64,000 bases of DNA, taken from positions 6,138,001-6,202,000 of the forward strand of contig JBANDB010000001.1 of NCBI GenBank assembly GCA_037576215.1, in the 5' to 3' direction. The DNA is from Armillaria gallica (lineage: Eukaryota > Basidiomycota > Agaricomycetes > Agaricales > Physalacriaceae). Every line of letters starts with the position of its first letter. Within the stretch, counting starts at the first letter, position 1. The notes beneath the pieces were generated by a model. It saw only the letters and a list, made by a program, of their open reading frames with translations, searched no databases and was not told the DNA's origin. This document shows, piece by piece, positions 33,280-45,680 of the stretch. The position numbers and the translations under genes were made by a program.

Positions 33280-36093
33280 CCGCATTGGACCATGTTCTTC
33301 GAGAGTCGAGACACTCGGGTCCTATCATCAAGGTTCTCTGTCTCTGTACAAGTTAAACTTGAAGGAGAGCACCCAAACTCATACCTGGGGCTCAGCTGAA
33401 AATTTCATTTGCATCTAATTGGTCAACGAGTGTCAGACCTATCACACAAGTTTACGGCGAAAAATGCCCCTAAGGGCATAAGTCAAATTGGCTACCTAGG
33501 CACCGCGTGTATGAGTGCTGGGAGGGAGATGTCATGGTACATCAAATAGTAAACTAGGAAAGTCTGTAAGTCTGAATGCGTGATACTATTGTAGTCCATG
33601 AAGTCCAAGACGATGATGTCGTCAATGAATAAAACAATGTCCATAAAGTCCAGGGTGGGCGTGAAGAAACTGTGCTCTGTTAAGAGCACGAGTGAGTCAA
33701 AGAAACTACATAAGAAAGAAAAAGAGTTGCGCACCTGGTGGTTCAGCGAGAGCAACAAGCGTTCGTTCTGAGACCACCAGGTACTTATAGTCCAAGGGAA
33801 AAGAGAGACACGGCGAGGAAGCTAGAAGCCTGTTAAGTTCCGTGAATCTTCAGACTGTGGCTCGTACTCACTGGTGAGATGGCTGAGACTCCTGGGGGAG
33901 GCTGAGACCGCATATACTGGATATGGAATGTTACGTGCGTTGAAGCGGCCGATGCCTGCAGGGAGGCATGAGGAACGAGCGGGGATCTGAATGAGGAAAC
34001 CTCTCACCAATTAGACTTGTGTAAATACCTTTCTTTAAACCCAATAAATCCTCTCTTTTCCTCTTCTGGTATTATCGTTCAATTCAATTCAGCGCTCCCC
34101 TTGTTCATGTCTGCTTCTCTATGTTCAGATTCCTCAAACGAGCATCCTCTTCAATGTACTCTGGTGATGTATTGGCCACTGATATAATGACCAACAGTGT
34201 CGGGTTCGATTCCCCACTGAAGATTCATAAAAGGTCAATTTATTTTGTGCTCATTCGAGCCGGGCTGTGAAGCTTAACTTCTTCCATCTCAAGAGATAGT
34301 TAGCTCTTCCTTTTTGGCAGCTTATTCTTCATCTATAGCCACAGGGGAACCTAAAACACGTCTACTCTGCCCTCCCTTTGGTGCTGCATCGTGATTTTCT
34401 ACTGTGACATTCAAGCGTGACTCAGTCCCGTGGTAACTCAGATGTTAACTTTTTATTCATCATTCCAACATGAGCATTTCCGCACTTTGATCTAGTACTA
34501 CTGAACTTTCTTGCATCTATGCTACCTCGCCCACCCGGTATTATCACCCAGAAGGCCGGCGGTATCAGGCATTTCAGCGCTCCCTTTGTTTCGCGTCTTT
34601 CTCTCTCTGTTCAGACTGACTGATAGTACCTCCTCATAGTGTAGTGGGATATGACACATAGAGCTCGGGTTCGATTCCCATCTGGAGATCCAAAAGATTG
34701 ACGATAATGTTTTGTTCTCCGTCATGGTACTTAGCTTCCTCCTTCTGCTGGCCATGGCTCGTCCTTTCGCTCATACAGCCCTTACCGTGTCCACATCTCT
34801 GAGCAGTATTTTGAAGCCGTATGCTCTTGAAGTTCTTCCTGCGCATCTTGAATGAATTCGGACCTAGAGCAGCCTCCAGTGGTATACCAGTTAGAACTTG
34901 GAACACATGAATGGGTTCGATCCCCACTACTACGATCATATAGGGTTAATGGAGCAGCATTTTGAACCTTGCATCTTTTTGAACAGATTTCATGCACGGC
35001 ATTACTTCCTACAGAGATTCTATCTTTCCCCCCATCAACTTTCCTGGGGACATATACTTCTCTGTGTAAAGATGATGAAAACGCGCCAATTTCCTCTCAC
35101 AAGTTAGTGCACACTTACGAACTCCCTTTCACCTGTCTCTTTTCAACTCTCACGTGAGAAATGTAAGTATCCTTCGAACCTTTCTACCAGATTTCAGCTG
35201 AATAGCATTTTTCTCCAGACTGCAGAGGGCCCATACATCCGAGCCCAGGATCTATGAGTGTATGGGATAGAGAGCTGGATTTGATTAGTGGTATCTTAAA
35301 TTGCATTTAGGGCAGAGGTCTCTTCTTGCCATCAGAATGCATTCCTGAACACGTTTGAGTACGGGAGCGCGATATCATGACCTCTAGGTATGAATACACT
35401 TACATATGAACCCTTCTATTTCCCTGGCTTGCAGAGTCTAAGGATACCCAGACACAATTGGTGGTATCCGCTTGAATGTATATTGTGACTTCAATATTGG
35501 GTGCAAGGCAAGGGACACCCAATTGTAGTGGTGTTTAGTTGCATTCTTGGGTTGGGGCTTTCTTTACACCATCTGTTTCTTGAATTGCCAGTCTCCAGTG
35601 GTATACCGGTTCAGAACACAATTGGGTGGGTTCAACTCCCAGCTACTACCATTATTGTTGTGTTGTAATGTTTTTAAACCCTCATGGAGTACCCTAGAAT
35701 GCGTGCAACTTTGACAGAGCTTCTGTGGTACCGATTTCCTGCATCACCTTTCCTGGGACGTAAATAAAGCCTCACCTCACTGCAGTGACTCGCTCCTTCA
35801 CCTGTCTCCTATAGCATATTTGTTACAAGCAGGGTGCTAGGGTTCAACTCCCATGCAAGAAATCACAGCTATGTACAACGGCCTTTTTGCCTGCATGCAG
35901 ACCAGGCACTGAGCTAACTAGGACTGGATTTCAGTTAAATAGCATCTTTCTCCGTACTGCGGCACTACAATCCGGGAGTGAAACCTCCTATCATACCATT
36001 GAATGTGTCATGTTGGAGGGTCCAGTTGTACACTATTACGCCCATATGCGTGGATGACAGTTACTTCTTCGATATCCCAACCTATACGATAGA
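33280..36093 (+). repeat. tRNA-like repeat block, unit 3
   Basis: Plus-strand modules with B boxes near 34203-34213, 34668-34678, 34914-34923, 35630 and 35849, in the same order as units 1, 2 and 5. The module at 34875-34930 has A box GGTATACCAGTTAGAA. Interrupted by the insertion at 33415-34050. No gene seen. Confidence 0.6.
33415..34050. mobile_element. Unclassified insertion of about 0.63 kb
   Basis: Units 2, 4 and 5 read straight from ...TTTCATTCGCAT into CTCTCTTTTCCTC; here about 635 extra bases lie between. Left end CTAATTGGT (33415-33423) and an inverted ACCAATTAG (34006-34014) near the right end. On the minus strand an ACTATAAGTACC box could be a promoter, and AATAAA sits at 34044, so a solo LTR is one option. 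No ends with a convincing target duplication found. Confidence 0.5.
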
Positions 36094-39000
36094 TTACACT
36101 TGATCACCACTGCTCACTACTTCCTTGTTTGTTGTCTCTTTATCGCGATGCTGCCGAAACCGACGCCAAAGTGACAACGGCGAACACATGTTCATTGGTG
36201 GGATGTTCGGATGATCATCCTCATCCTGCTTGAACCCAACGCCATCCATCCCGTAGTCATCCACACACCCCGCTCGAACGAATGCCTGGAAAACCCCTAT
36301 GCGACAAGAACAATCTTCCTGATGAACATTCCAAATAAAGTACTCAGGTACAGTATCGAGTTTCTCCAGACATTGGAGCCAGGACGGATGATTGGGAGAT
36401 AGGAGAGCAAGGTGTCGAAGAACAGGGTTCAATTTGGTTTCATTGTTGTGCACAAGGAGAAGAGCACAAGTGGTGAAGAGGGTTTGGGGCTCAAAGACGT
36501 AGTCTGTGGCCTGCTGGAATATCTGGGAGTCCAATCTGTCAGGTACCAGTGCAAGAATAAATTCATGAACGACGGCTACTGTGTCGTTTATGTTAATATC
36601 TTTCCAATGAGGTGGATCTCCCACCGAGTCAAAGAGCCGCCGGGTAACAAAATGTCCAACAGCTTGGTTTATGAAAAGGGGAGACGAGAAAAAATGAAGG
36701 GTGAGTTCAGTCGCCGGTGTAAATCGTTGAATATCTTCCTCGAAAACCACTATATGTTTAGATACACATGATTTCCATTCATCATCTTTGAAAGCAATTT
36801 GAATGAACTTTGCAGCCAATGCTGGGGTACACCAGTCCTTGGGAAGGAAGCGAGGGTGATGTGATGTGGAATTGAGTACTCGGAGAAAGACGATTAAGGC
36901 AATGCAACAATCTTCAACAGACACTGGACTATCACCAAACTTGTCCAATGAGATCACCGTGTACAGCAGTTTTAAGACGGCATGACGATTCACATCCAAA
37001 CGAAAAGAAGGGATGTTTTTGTTGATGAGCGAAAACTTGTGAACATCCAGATGAACTCCAATGTTGAGCAAAACTCAGCCAATGAAAGTGTAGCTGTAAC
37101 GGCCTGAAGAGCCATCAGGGTTGCTGTAGGAAACTTTGGGTATGTCCCAAATGGAGGGTGAGCTGGCCATTTTGAGGAGAAAACACAGCTTGGGATCCTG
37201 AGGTGGCTCAGGGAATTCACTGGTGGGACCGAGATAGTCAACGCTACCCTGGATGTTTTGGATGTCTACATGGCCTTGGATGATGGTCTCAAAAACGCAT
37301 TGGTACAGACATGTACGGATGGCCATACAAAGAGGGACCGGTTCATCCACTTGTGGAGAAGGCGAGGGGATTGTCAATGTCATCGGAATGGACACTATGT
37401 CGGGGTCGATGGGTGTCTCTAGACGCCTTGAGGCTCCCAAAGTGAAGACTGATGTAGGGGGAGGAAACATAGGATGCCAAAAGGATGTAGGGATCTCATT
37501 TAAGAGCAAGGAAACATTAATACTCGGACCCAATGGGTGGAGCCAGCGAAATATTGAGGCCCATACAATAGGCTGCAGACAAAGTTGTGACTTGCCCATT
37601 GAATCCATCAAGGCGGAGATGACTATATCTGACAACGAGTTTTGGATTGACTCGGAGGAATCAATAAATATGCCGACAGATCGCAGAGCTGCGAAAGTGC
37701 CACGCGGCAACTTATTGTCTACAGATTCCAGAAGAAAGAATAGAAAGGGTGTATCTGCGAAGTGAAGATATATGCGAATGTAATGGCTCAACTCCCTTGC
37801 GATGAAAGGGTTATTGTTGTCATTACGGAATGATGTTAGAAGCTCATTAATGACGGGCCTTAGTGCAAATTGTTCCAATCAGGACATTAAAGAGTCCATT
37901 GAATGTTGCGTTGGAGATTCCACCTGCGATTTCAGAGAGGTGACTGACCTCAGCGGCAATGCGCTAAGTGATTGTACAACAACATTGCAGATGCTAGGAT
38001 TGGACAAGATCTCAAATTAGCCAAGAGAGAGCATATAAATCAATGACATCAGCACTGAGGCCTACAGCCGCGTGTTCAGCAGCTCGTAAAGAGCGAACAG
38101 GCTGTGCGAGCACCATTCCCGAGGCCTCCTTTGTGTGTCCAGTGGCCTTTTCGGTCTCCGCTTTCCTTGAATGCCCACGATCGAAGAAGCGAGAGACAAT
38201 CCAGCCACAGAGTCGATTGGCATAAGCGTATATTGGGAACATGTACTGCACCAACGGTGTCCTGTAAGGGCACGATGGATATATGATAGGCAGGAAGTTC
38301 ATGATGAAGTATGCTGCAAATGATGTGAATGCAATCAATCCAACAGCAGATGCAATTGGCACGCGTAGAGGGATAAGGAAAAGAACCAATCCTGCGAGGA
38401 AGACACCAAGCGATAGACTCATAAGGACAGGTAGCACAAGGGGCTACCGGAATTGCGGCCCGGAACACCGGGTAGGTAGGTTGGTTGGGCCGGCAGGCCC
38501 AAAAAAAAAAAAGTTGACCCTCCTCAAATGGCCTCCAAACTGCCTTCCAAATGTAAAAATCTGAGATATTTAAGTGACAATATGTCTAATGAATAAACCT
38601 ACAATGTTTATAATGCTTGTGCAGTACAACATTGAGAGTAGACAAAGTATTGGCAGCACTGCCATCATGAGTCAGCATATGACATCATGTGTCCAAATTC
38701 ATGTGCTTTACTTATCTGACCAGAAATGACTCAGATTGTAATCAAAATGATACTCGGTTGAATAATAGTACATGAATGCGACATAATTGCCCATTTTCGC
38801 TCCATAATCAGCTCAATGTGGAGTGTATGACATCATTTTGATCACGTGGAGGTAGGTAGGTCCAGCGCTAGTGCACGAAATTTTTTAATCGACCCTATGT
38901 CATTTTTTTTCATTCCGGTAGCCCCTTGAGGTAGCATCCCAATAATGAGATCAACACCCCATCGCTCTAGCCCCATGTATCGGAAATGCCGCACACGACA

Positions 39001-39824
39001 TCTATCCCGTGGTGTCCCAGATGGGACCGACATATACTGGTGGATCCATTGCTTCGTCAAAACAGCGAACAGCGCAGTAGTGAGGCTGAGCGAAAGGCTG
39101 ACAAACCAAAGGCCATTCACCCATGAATCGGATGTTGTGGGATGAAAATCCGAGGATGGAGTAAGGCCTGAACGGGGAACGTCGTTCACAGAGGAACCGT
39201 TGCCTGCCGCACGCTGAACATTGATCAGCTCGAACAAAAGTGAGGCAGTGACCGCACTGTTGTCGACTTGGAGGCTCTGTGAGGTCTGTGCGACAAATGT
39301 GGTGACCACTGCAGAGAAAAGACCCGCCTAATCATCGGCATCTATTAATGATGGTGGGATAATTTTCGACGTGGCACTCACAAAAACTAGGAGAACATCT
39401 AATCCATCCTGCCATCCCTCCACCCTCTCGATATCATATGCGGCACACTCCTCCAGATATGTTCTCCATACCCTGGCAAGGGGTCCTAACTCCTCGTGCT
39501 CCTTATCTTCCGGAAATTTCTCTTCGTAGTTGAATGGATCATTTCCTTCATTCGTAATGAGATGTATGGCAAGTCCCTACGATGAATTCACACACCTTTC
39601 ACTATATATTCACGACGCTGGATTCCCATCATACCGCGGGTTGATTTTCGTCGTCGTCGGGAGGAATAGGCCGTCAAATTCTCGATTAGCTGCTGAATTT
39701 TATTCTCCAGCTGGAAGTCATCTTCTGAGACATCAGGCGTCTCCGTATGGGTCTCGTTTCGAGCACTGGAAGAGCTTTGTAAGTCTTCATCGTCGGTGCT
39801 TTGCGCGGCATTGATTGAAGACAT
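36094..39824 (-). pseudogene. DUF6535 membrane protein, copy 3 (MITE, frameshift, two nonsense codons)
   Basis: Exons 39596-39824, 39382-39521 and 36094-39327, introns 74 and 54 nt as in the other copies. Removing the 492-bp MITE, its 8-bp duplication and a single extra base makes the third exon a multiple of three again. Damage: MITE at 38437-38928 between the second and third membrane segments; one inserted base in an A/T run near 38016-38018 (LSWL then frameshift); TGA at 37879-37881 (LMS-stop-LEQ) and TGA at 37075-37077 (FIG-stop-VLLNIG). Both stops replace CGA. The second is at the same codon as in copy 1. Certainly non-functional as a full-length protein. Confidence 0.85.
38437..38928. 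mobile_element. hAT-like MITE (492 bp) inside DUF6535 copy 3
   Basis: Perfect 17-bp terminal inverted repeats CAAGGGGCTACCGGAAT, flanked by an exact 8-bp duplication AGGTAGCA (38429-38436 and 38929-38936). The intact copies 1, 2 and 4 have the site once (GGTAGCATCC). Interior is AT-rich and non-coding with short repeats GGTAGGTAGGT at both ends. Length, repeats and 8-bp duplication fit a non-autonomous hAT element. Confidence 0.9.
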
Positions 39825-41667
39825 GGCTTTCGAGCGAGGTGAGAAAAGAGTCAGCTAGGCGCCGTGATGCCCGTTTCTCTACCCGATCAGCTGATGATCC
39901 TGCCGACCTGCCGATGCAACCAAGAGCCTCAGATGGTGCCGTAGGGATGTATATAGGACTAGCTGAAGCTTTTGAGGCTGAGCCGTAGCTGGACGAACAT
40001 CGAAGAAGCAGCCCAAGTATTTCAGCCCGAGGGTTGACTTTGAATATTAATGATCATGTTATGCAAGGGCTGTTCAAGTCGGTCAGCGATAGTAGAATGT
40101 AAGAGAGAAAAAACGTACTCGGCAGCAAGATATCGTTCAGCTCTCCCCTTGATTTTCTCCGTGGCTTGTTCGATGTTTACTGCCATTGCCCATGCATCTT
40201 ATACCCCAGAGAGTCGCCCGACACCCTCGTCGACGATGACAGATTGTAAAATTAGTGACCGACTCAGATGAGCGATGTTAATGAGATGAGAGGTGGTATG
40301 CCGGTCCACGAGGAACACGGGGTAGGTTCGGGTGCTCGTAGTGTACACTGAAAATGAGCCCGGGAGTATGGAGAACGGAAGAAATTCAAATTGGAAAGTG
40401 AAAGTCACAGAATGGTCACAACCATTCCCTTTTTCGACTCCGTCTCGCTCAATTATTCGATACAAGGATCTCCAAAGGATCTCAGTCCATGTCTTTAGTA
40501 GTACATCGGAAATGCACATGGCTGTGATCCATTTCGATGTGTGCAAGGGTTCGACTCCCAGCAAGACAATGCGAGGCCTGCAGTGATTAGGTTGTAATCG
40601 GCATCTTTTTCGACAAAGTTGCATTCAAATTTCACTGGCAATTACTCTCCGCGCGGAGCGGTTCCATATTCGCACCACAACACCTCAACATCTCACCCAA
40701 GGTAGCTTTCAAAAAAATTTTGCTGTCCTCTGCTAGGCGGAAACTTCTGGTTTTGATTTTAGAAGGTGAATATGCAGATGGGTGGGTGGCGACTATCAAC
40801 CAGTTTAGGCGCCAAGTCATTTTGTATATCAGGTCCATAAGTATCATCTCCTGGACATAACTCAGTGCCGATCTCTCTTACAGAGGAATGTCTTGTTTCC
40901 CATCTTTGCTCTAATGCTTCGGGGCAGATCCAAGCAGGTCTCTGGTAGTGTATTAGTCATTACGCGTGTCTATTATATCTTCGTCGGGTTTGCCACGGAG
41001 GCTCGGTTCGATACCCAGTCAGAGAGTCGCCAAAACTGATGGAAAGGTAATTTTTATCTGCCGTCCATGCCAAGCCAAATGGATCCGTACGGGTAATGGC
41101 GTACTCTAACTCTTATTCCACCGCTGGAGAATGAGAAAATCTGTGCCCGACGTTGGTTGGATGACGGGCCAGGAACGTAGATCTAAGATGTCAAAGTGAG
41201 ACTCTGGTATTATTTATTTAATCGGAAATGACAGCGAAGAAGCCGGGGTTGTGGCGAAGACCGCCTGTGTTGGCCATCATGTAGAAGTCGTCGGAGAGAG
41301 TATGCTTGATGCACCCATGTTGGTGTGTTTCCCGGTCAAAGGGCCCGTCTGTTTCTCTTCTTTGGAATTGCCACTGCATTACTATATCAAAGACTCCTCG
41401 CCTTTCACAAGCCCCACTCTGGGTACCGATACCGCGACAGATATCCATCATTTCTCCCTCAACAGCCGACTTACATTCTCGGTCCTTAGATCCTGCTCTC
41501 TTTCCATTTATCCAACTTGTTGGGACGAAGAGATAATTCTTTCTTATTTTTCTGTTCATTTTGGGACTTCAAGTCATGGTGACATTAGCACTGACACATA
41601 CATACATGCAAATAAAACATCGCTCATCGAATACAGGACCACCGAGATGAACGGTGGACATGTACAC
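39825..41667. other. Spacer of unit 3 with deletion, tRNA-like modules
   Basis: The 5' flank of copy 3 is intact to about 40022 (the uninterrupted form of the 7.5 kb insertion site lies at 39905-39960), then jumps to sequence equivalent to 16262 of unit 1: gene X and one hydrolase copy (about 2.8 kb) are missing. Two well-formed tRNA-like modules follow on the plus strand: 40490-40568 (A box TAGTAGTACATCGG, B box GGTTCGACTCCC) and 40938-41028 (TCTCTGGTAGTGTATTAGTC, B box GGTTCGATACCC, then CAGAGAG pairing with CTCTG at the start). No gene supported. Confidence 0.5.
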
Positions 41668-43282
41668 CATCAGGAAAAACTCACCGAGCTATATACAATT
41701 ATCGGTGGTATATAGCTCAGGTAGCCCCGTAGTCAGGTCCCCCCTTATATAACATCCGGTAGCACTCGGCCAGTGTTACATACCACTACATAGCGTGCCA
41801 TAGCTCACCGCTAACCATTCTGTAGCAGTCACATAGCTATACTATTGCTCAATATATCTTAAGTGTGGCATGTAAATCCATAGAAAATAAGTATATTCAT
41901 AGACTACACTTAGACAAACAATGTACATGAGTATCAAAGGCGCCGGGGTGGGCGAGACGACAAGATCAGATAAAGAGTGGGGAGACCCAGTCTTACTCCA
42001 CGAAGCATCTGAATCGCCATAGTCGGTTGTTGAAGCGATGGGATCCGTGAGATTTTGGGTCGTCTTGTCCGCGCCTTTTGAATTGACTCAATACAGCCAC
42101 ACAGGGGAAAGAAGGGGCATCGCATGTACACTCCGTATGGCGCGTAGTCCGAAAACAGTCCAGATCAAGCCCTGGTATAACGAACCGGTGCATGCAAAAG
42201 CAGTCGGAAGAATAAAGTAGACTTTGTCCTTCACAGAAATGCTGACCTATAAATCATGAGTTATAAATGCACTTTAAAATTATCAGATACTCACTTGCGG
42301 TTGAAACATTGGTCGATCATGATCTCCTAGTCCAACCAGAGAACTGAAAAAGATATAAGAGGGTCACATAGCCGCGAAAACAATAGAAAACCCACCGGCG
42401 ATTCCATAATCGGCTACCATATAACTACAGGACCCATAAGGACACGCTAGGTCGGTTTTCGTCAGAGCTGAACGTTTCCAAAATCAACTGAAGGAAGCGA
42501 CAATAAAACACCTACTCACCAGCAGACATAAATCCATTGCATAAGTAACCACACAGAAAGCCTGATGGTCGAAAAGATTTTGAGCTCAAGGCTTGCAGGA
42601 ATAAGGCCATGGAGGGAGATGGAGGGACGCGACGAGTGATGGTGGTAGAAGAGAAGAAAGGGTGGTTGGTTTGATCGGATGGTGTGATCGGTTTGTTGAT
42701 TGTGCACGGACATTCGGAGATTGATCGGAGTTCTAAATGGACTTCAGTGATTTTGCGTCTCGCGTCACAACTATATAGACAGTGAAGCATCTGGTTCCTG
42801 CTAGCCTCATCTATCATGATACCAGAGTACTTCTCTTTAAATGATGGGTCCTTTTTGTCACTCCTAGCTGTGGGGTATCCTATGGCTCGGCGGCCTGAGT
42901 CACAGTCGCTACTGCGTGCATACACTCCGGCGTGAGGTCTCAATTCCTGCCAATTGCCCATCAATTCAGCTCAAATTTGATGTCTTCAATCCCAAGAGAG
43001 GCTTCCAAGACCACGATAATTTTTGTAGTTGGGTAAACTTAGGCAATGTGGCCGTACAAAGTCGTTGCACGGCTTATTTCGACCTCTCAATGAGCTCTCA
43101 TGAGATTGTCTGATTTCTATTTCTTTCATAAGGTATATACCATTACAGTACATTCAGCAGCAAGGTATGGAGTGCTACCGGAAGCTACATAGCTGTAGTG
43201 GTGAGCTATCTCAGCTACGTAACCTGGGTAGCGTTACATAGCACTGGCACAGAGTTATGTAGCAAAAGGCTTTTTCCTGATG
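41668..43282. mobile_element. 1.6 kb inverted-repeat element of unknown class
   Basis: Ends CATCAGGAAAAA (41668-41679) and its inverse (43271-43282), inserted in a string that is continuous in units 1 and 5 (ACGACAGAAAAATGCAAACC). Subterminal inverted pairs include CCGGTAGCACTC (41756-41767 / 43170-43181) and TAGCTCACC/GGTGAGCTA, and the outer 200 bp are full of TAGC/GCTA motifs. Target duplication unclear (AC or none). The middle (about 41900-43100) is unlike the rest of the window and may be captured host DNA. Confidence 0.6.
42088..42610 (-). other. Possible captured gene fragment inside the 1.6 kb element
   Basis: Minus-strand pieces with some coding look: MALFLQALSSKSFRPSGF from ATG 42608-42610; GLGDHDRPMFQPQ ending at a GTGAGT near 42297; and VKDKVYFILPTAFACTGSLY to TGA at 42088-42090, with a hydrophobic tail. 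The middle intron is standard (GTGAGT...TTATAG), but joining the first piece would need a 32-nt intron, which is too short. No family recognised; may be chance. Confidence 0.2.
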
Positions 43283-43293
43283 ACGGCAAACCC

Positions 43294-44400
43294 TCAATAG
43301 CGAGCATGCAAACATGGTAAATTTGACACCACGTCCTGTCCTGAGTGCCAACACCAAGCTGCGACCATCTGAGACAAACTCGCCGCTCTTATCTTCAAAG
43401 CCTCGCTGAACGTTTTGGGAGCGGAGGGAACATCCCTCTCGCCGAGGAGCCGAGGAGTTGGTACACTCGCAAAATCCAATAATGTTTGCAGAATCTTCTG
43501 TTTGGTCTTAGCGTCGACACCTGACGGCATCTTTCATGTGTACGGTCCAGAGAAGAGGACCGCCGCTTTGATACAGGGGGAGGGCGAGGATGGTGAACGT
43601 GTTGTGTTTATCACTTCCGCAGAATGGCAGGACGTAGATGTCAGAACCAGGGAAGGGAAGGCACGTCGTATGCCAAAAAATCAGGCGGTGAAGTCGAGGT
43701 TATAGTAGATGACGGACACGGTACTGGGCTGCTTCGTTCACCCCCACTTGCTCACATCCTCTGCCCTGCCAGCATGCGTACAACATGCCCCTGCCTCTCC
43801 GAGCATGATGCAAGCAGGGAATGTCCCTCTCGCTAAATCCAATAACGCCAGCGGAACACGCTGCTTGGTACAGCCTGGCAAATCAGCTCGAAAGTGTAGC
43901 TCCGGGAGGGCGAGAATGTTCACGAAGACATAGATCTCAGAGTCAAGGAGGCGTAGGTTCTTCGCATGTCCTGAGCTGCACTGGGGAGCGTGGCGGTAGT
44001 CGGGAAACGTGCATGTGCCCATGTAAAAGCTGCCGCTGTATGAGAACCGGGTTATCAGGGCGTGTGGAAGGCGGTAGACGCCGAGTGTGTGACGTTCAGT
44101 TGGGCGGTATCAGTGGGACTCTCGCGTAGTGTTCTCGCAACGTGCACTTGGCTTCGAGGATTGGAAGGAGAACGCTCATTGCTGTTCAGATTGGTCAGCG
44201 ACAGCAAAATGTAAGAGATGATACGTACTCGGCACCAAGATATCGCTGACTTCTCTACCTTGGATCAGTGCGATTTGTTCCATGGTTCACTGGATGTCAA
44301 CTACCATTGCCCATCCATCTTATACGGAAAGAAACCTTGTCTCGTCCTCAAACGATGCACGGGATGTCATTGTAGGATTCGCGAGCTGTGGCCCAGACTT
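43294..44400 (-). pseudogene. Alpha/beta-hydrolase-like, copy 6 (decayed)
   Basis: C-terminal piece at 43294-43530 (TKQKILQTLLDFASVPTPRLL, VPSAPKTFSEALK) is the cleanest version of this region. Upstream pieces: SEIYVFVNILALPELHFRA near 43860-43950, a short strand/GGGF region near 44020-44060, and first exon plus GTACGT intron near 44210-44330. Internal deletions compared with copy 9. Not functional. Confidence 0.45.
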
Positions 44401-44789
44401 GGATGAAGATGCATTGGAGATTAGAATCGAAGAAGCGGAAATCGGGGACGATGGTGAAAAATCCACGGTCAGCGATGAACGAGGACGTCCAGGTTCTTGC
44501 GTGGTCTTCTCAGTTGATGTATGTGGGATGGATGCGTCTAGTCCTGCTGAGCGATGTCGACGGTTAGTAGAAATGCAAACGGAAGAAAAAGGACGTACTC
44601 AACAGCAAGAGTCTCCCTTCTGGTTGTGTGATTGGTGCCGATGCGACTCGGATGAGAGGCGTTGAGTCCTCCATTCTAGTTGACGTTGAGGCGCGATGGG
44701 CACGGAGAGTTGAACTTGAGTGAGATTGACGTGAGCTTCGAAATGAGGGCGAGTTTATGAAGAGTTTGTATGCGGCAGAAAAATGCAAA
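44401..44789. other. Hydrolase first-exon remnants
   Basis: Contains another first-exon piece with GTACGTCC donor (near 44595) on the minus strand and fragments similar to 16190 and 46140. No intact gene. Confidence 0.4.
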
Positions 44790-45680
44790 CCGCGTAAGGA
44801 AATGGCGAATGTGGCACCGATATTCACGCTGGGTGGATTCTGCCAGTCCTCACCCTGCCCAGTACCGAGCACCAACACCAAGCTAAGCCCCTTTTCGGTA
44901 AATTCACTGCACGACATGCCTCCAGTACCCAAACCTCACCAAATTCCTCCAGACAGCCTCTCACCGATATCTTTCGAGTCGGTAGGCCCGCCGAATCCAA
45001 CAACGTCAGCAGAATTCTCCACTTGGCCTTGGCAAAGTACAACCTCGTATCCGCTGGCCACATGTACCTCCCAGAGAGGAGGATCGAACTTTTGATATCA
45101 GGGCGCACGGCGGGAGAGTAAAACTCTGGAAGAGCGAATTTATCGCTTCTGCAGAATGACCAAGGATGTGACCTGTTGCAAGGCATCCCGAACGTCCTGG
45201 GCTGTGGCAGGGAATTGGACACCCGAGTCGACGAGGCGGTGGTCGGGAACGATGGTGATGAACCCTCAAGGAACCGGGGTTGTGGTAGATGACGTCGGCG
45301 GGGGCGGGTAGTATGAGTGCACCCATGTAGAACCTGCCACCGTATGAGAAGACGAAGACCGGGATGTCAGGACGCGGGGAGGGCAGTAGACGTCGAGTGG
45401 GTGGTGGTTAGTTGGGCGGTATTGGTGGAATTCTCAATTAACGTGCGCTTGGCTTCAGGGATTGGAAAGAAAGCATTTATTGCTCTTCAAGTTGGTCAGA
45501 AATAGCAAAATGTAAGAGACAAGACGTACTCGGTACCAAGATGACGCTGGCTTCTCTGCCTTGGGTCTGGGCGATTTATTCCATGGTCCACTAGATGTCA
45601 ACTACCATTACCCGTTCATCCTATACGGAAAGAAACCTTGTCTCGTCGTCAAACAATGCACGTGACGTCATTGTAGGATT
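44790..45680 (-). pseudogene. Alpha/beta-hydrolase-like, copy 7 (decayed)
   Basis: Pieces in order: first exon with GTACGT intron near 45520-45660, LDVYCPP near 45385, VFSYGGRFYMGALILPAPADVIYHNPGS near 45290-45350, PDHRLVDSGVQFPATAQDVRDALQ near 45180-45250, elbow ILGHSAEAIN near 45150-45175, SSILLSGRYMWPADTRLYFAEAKWR and LLTLLDSAGLPTR. The elbow keeps the Ser but has Glu for the final Gly of GxSxG. At least two frame changes, so presumed dead. Confidence 0.5.
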
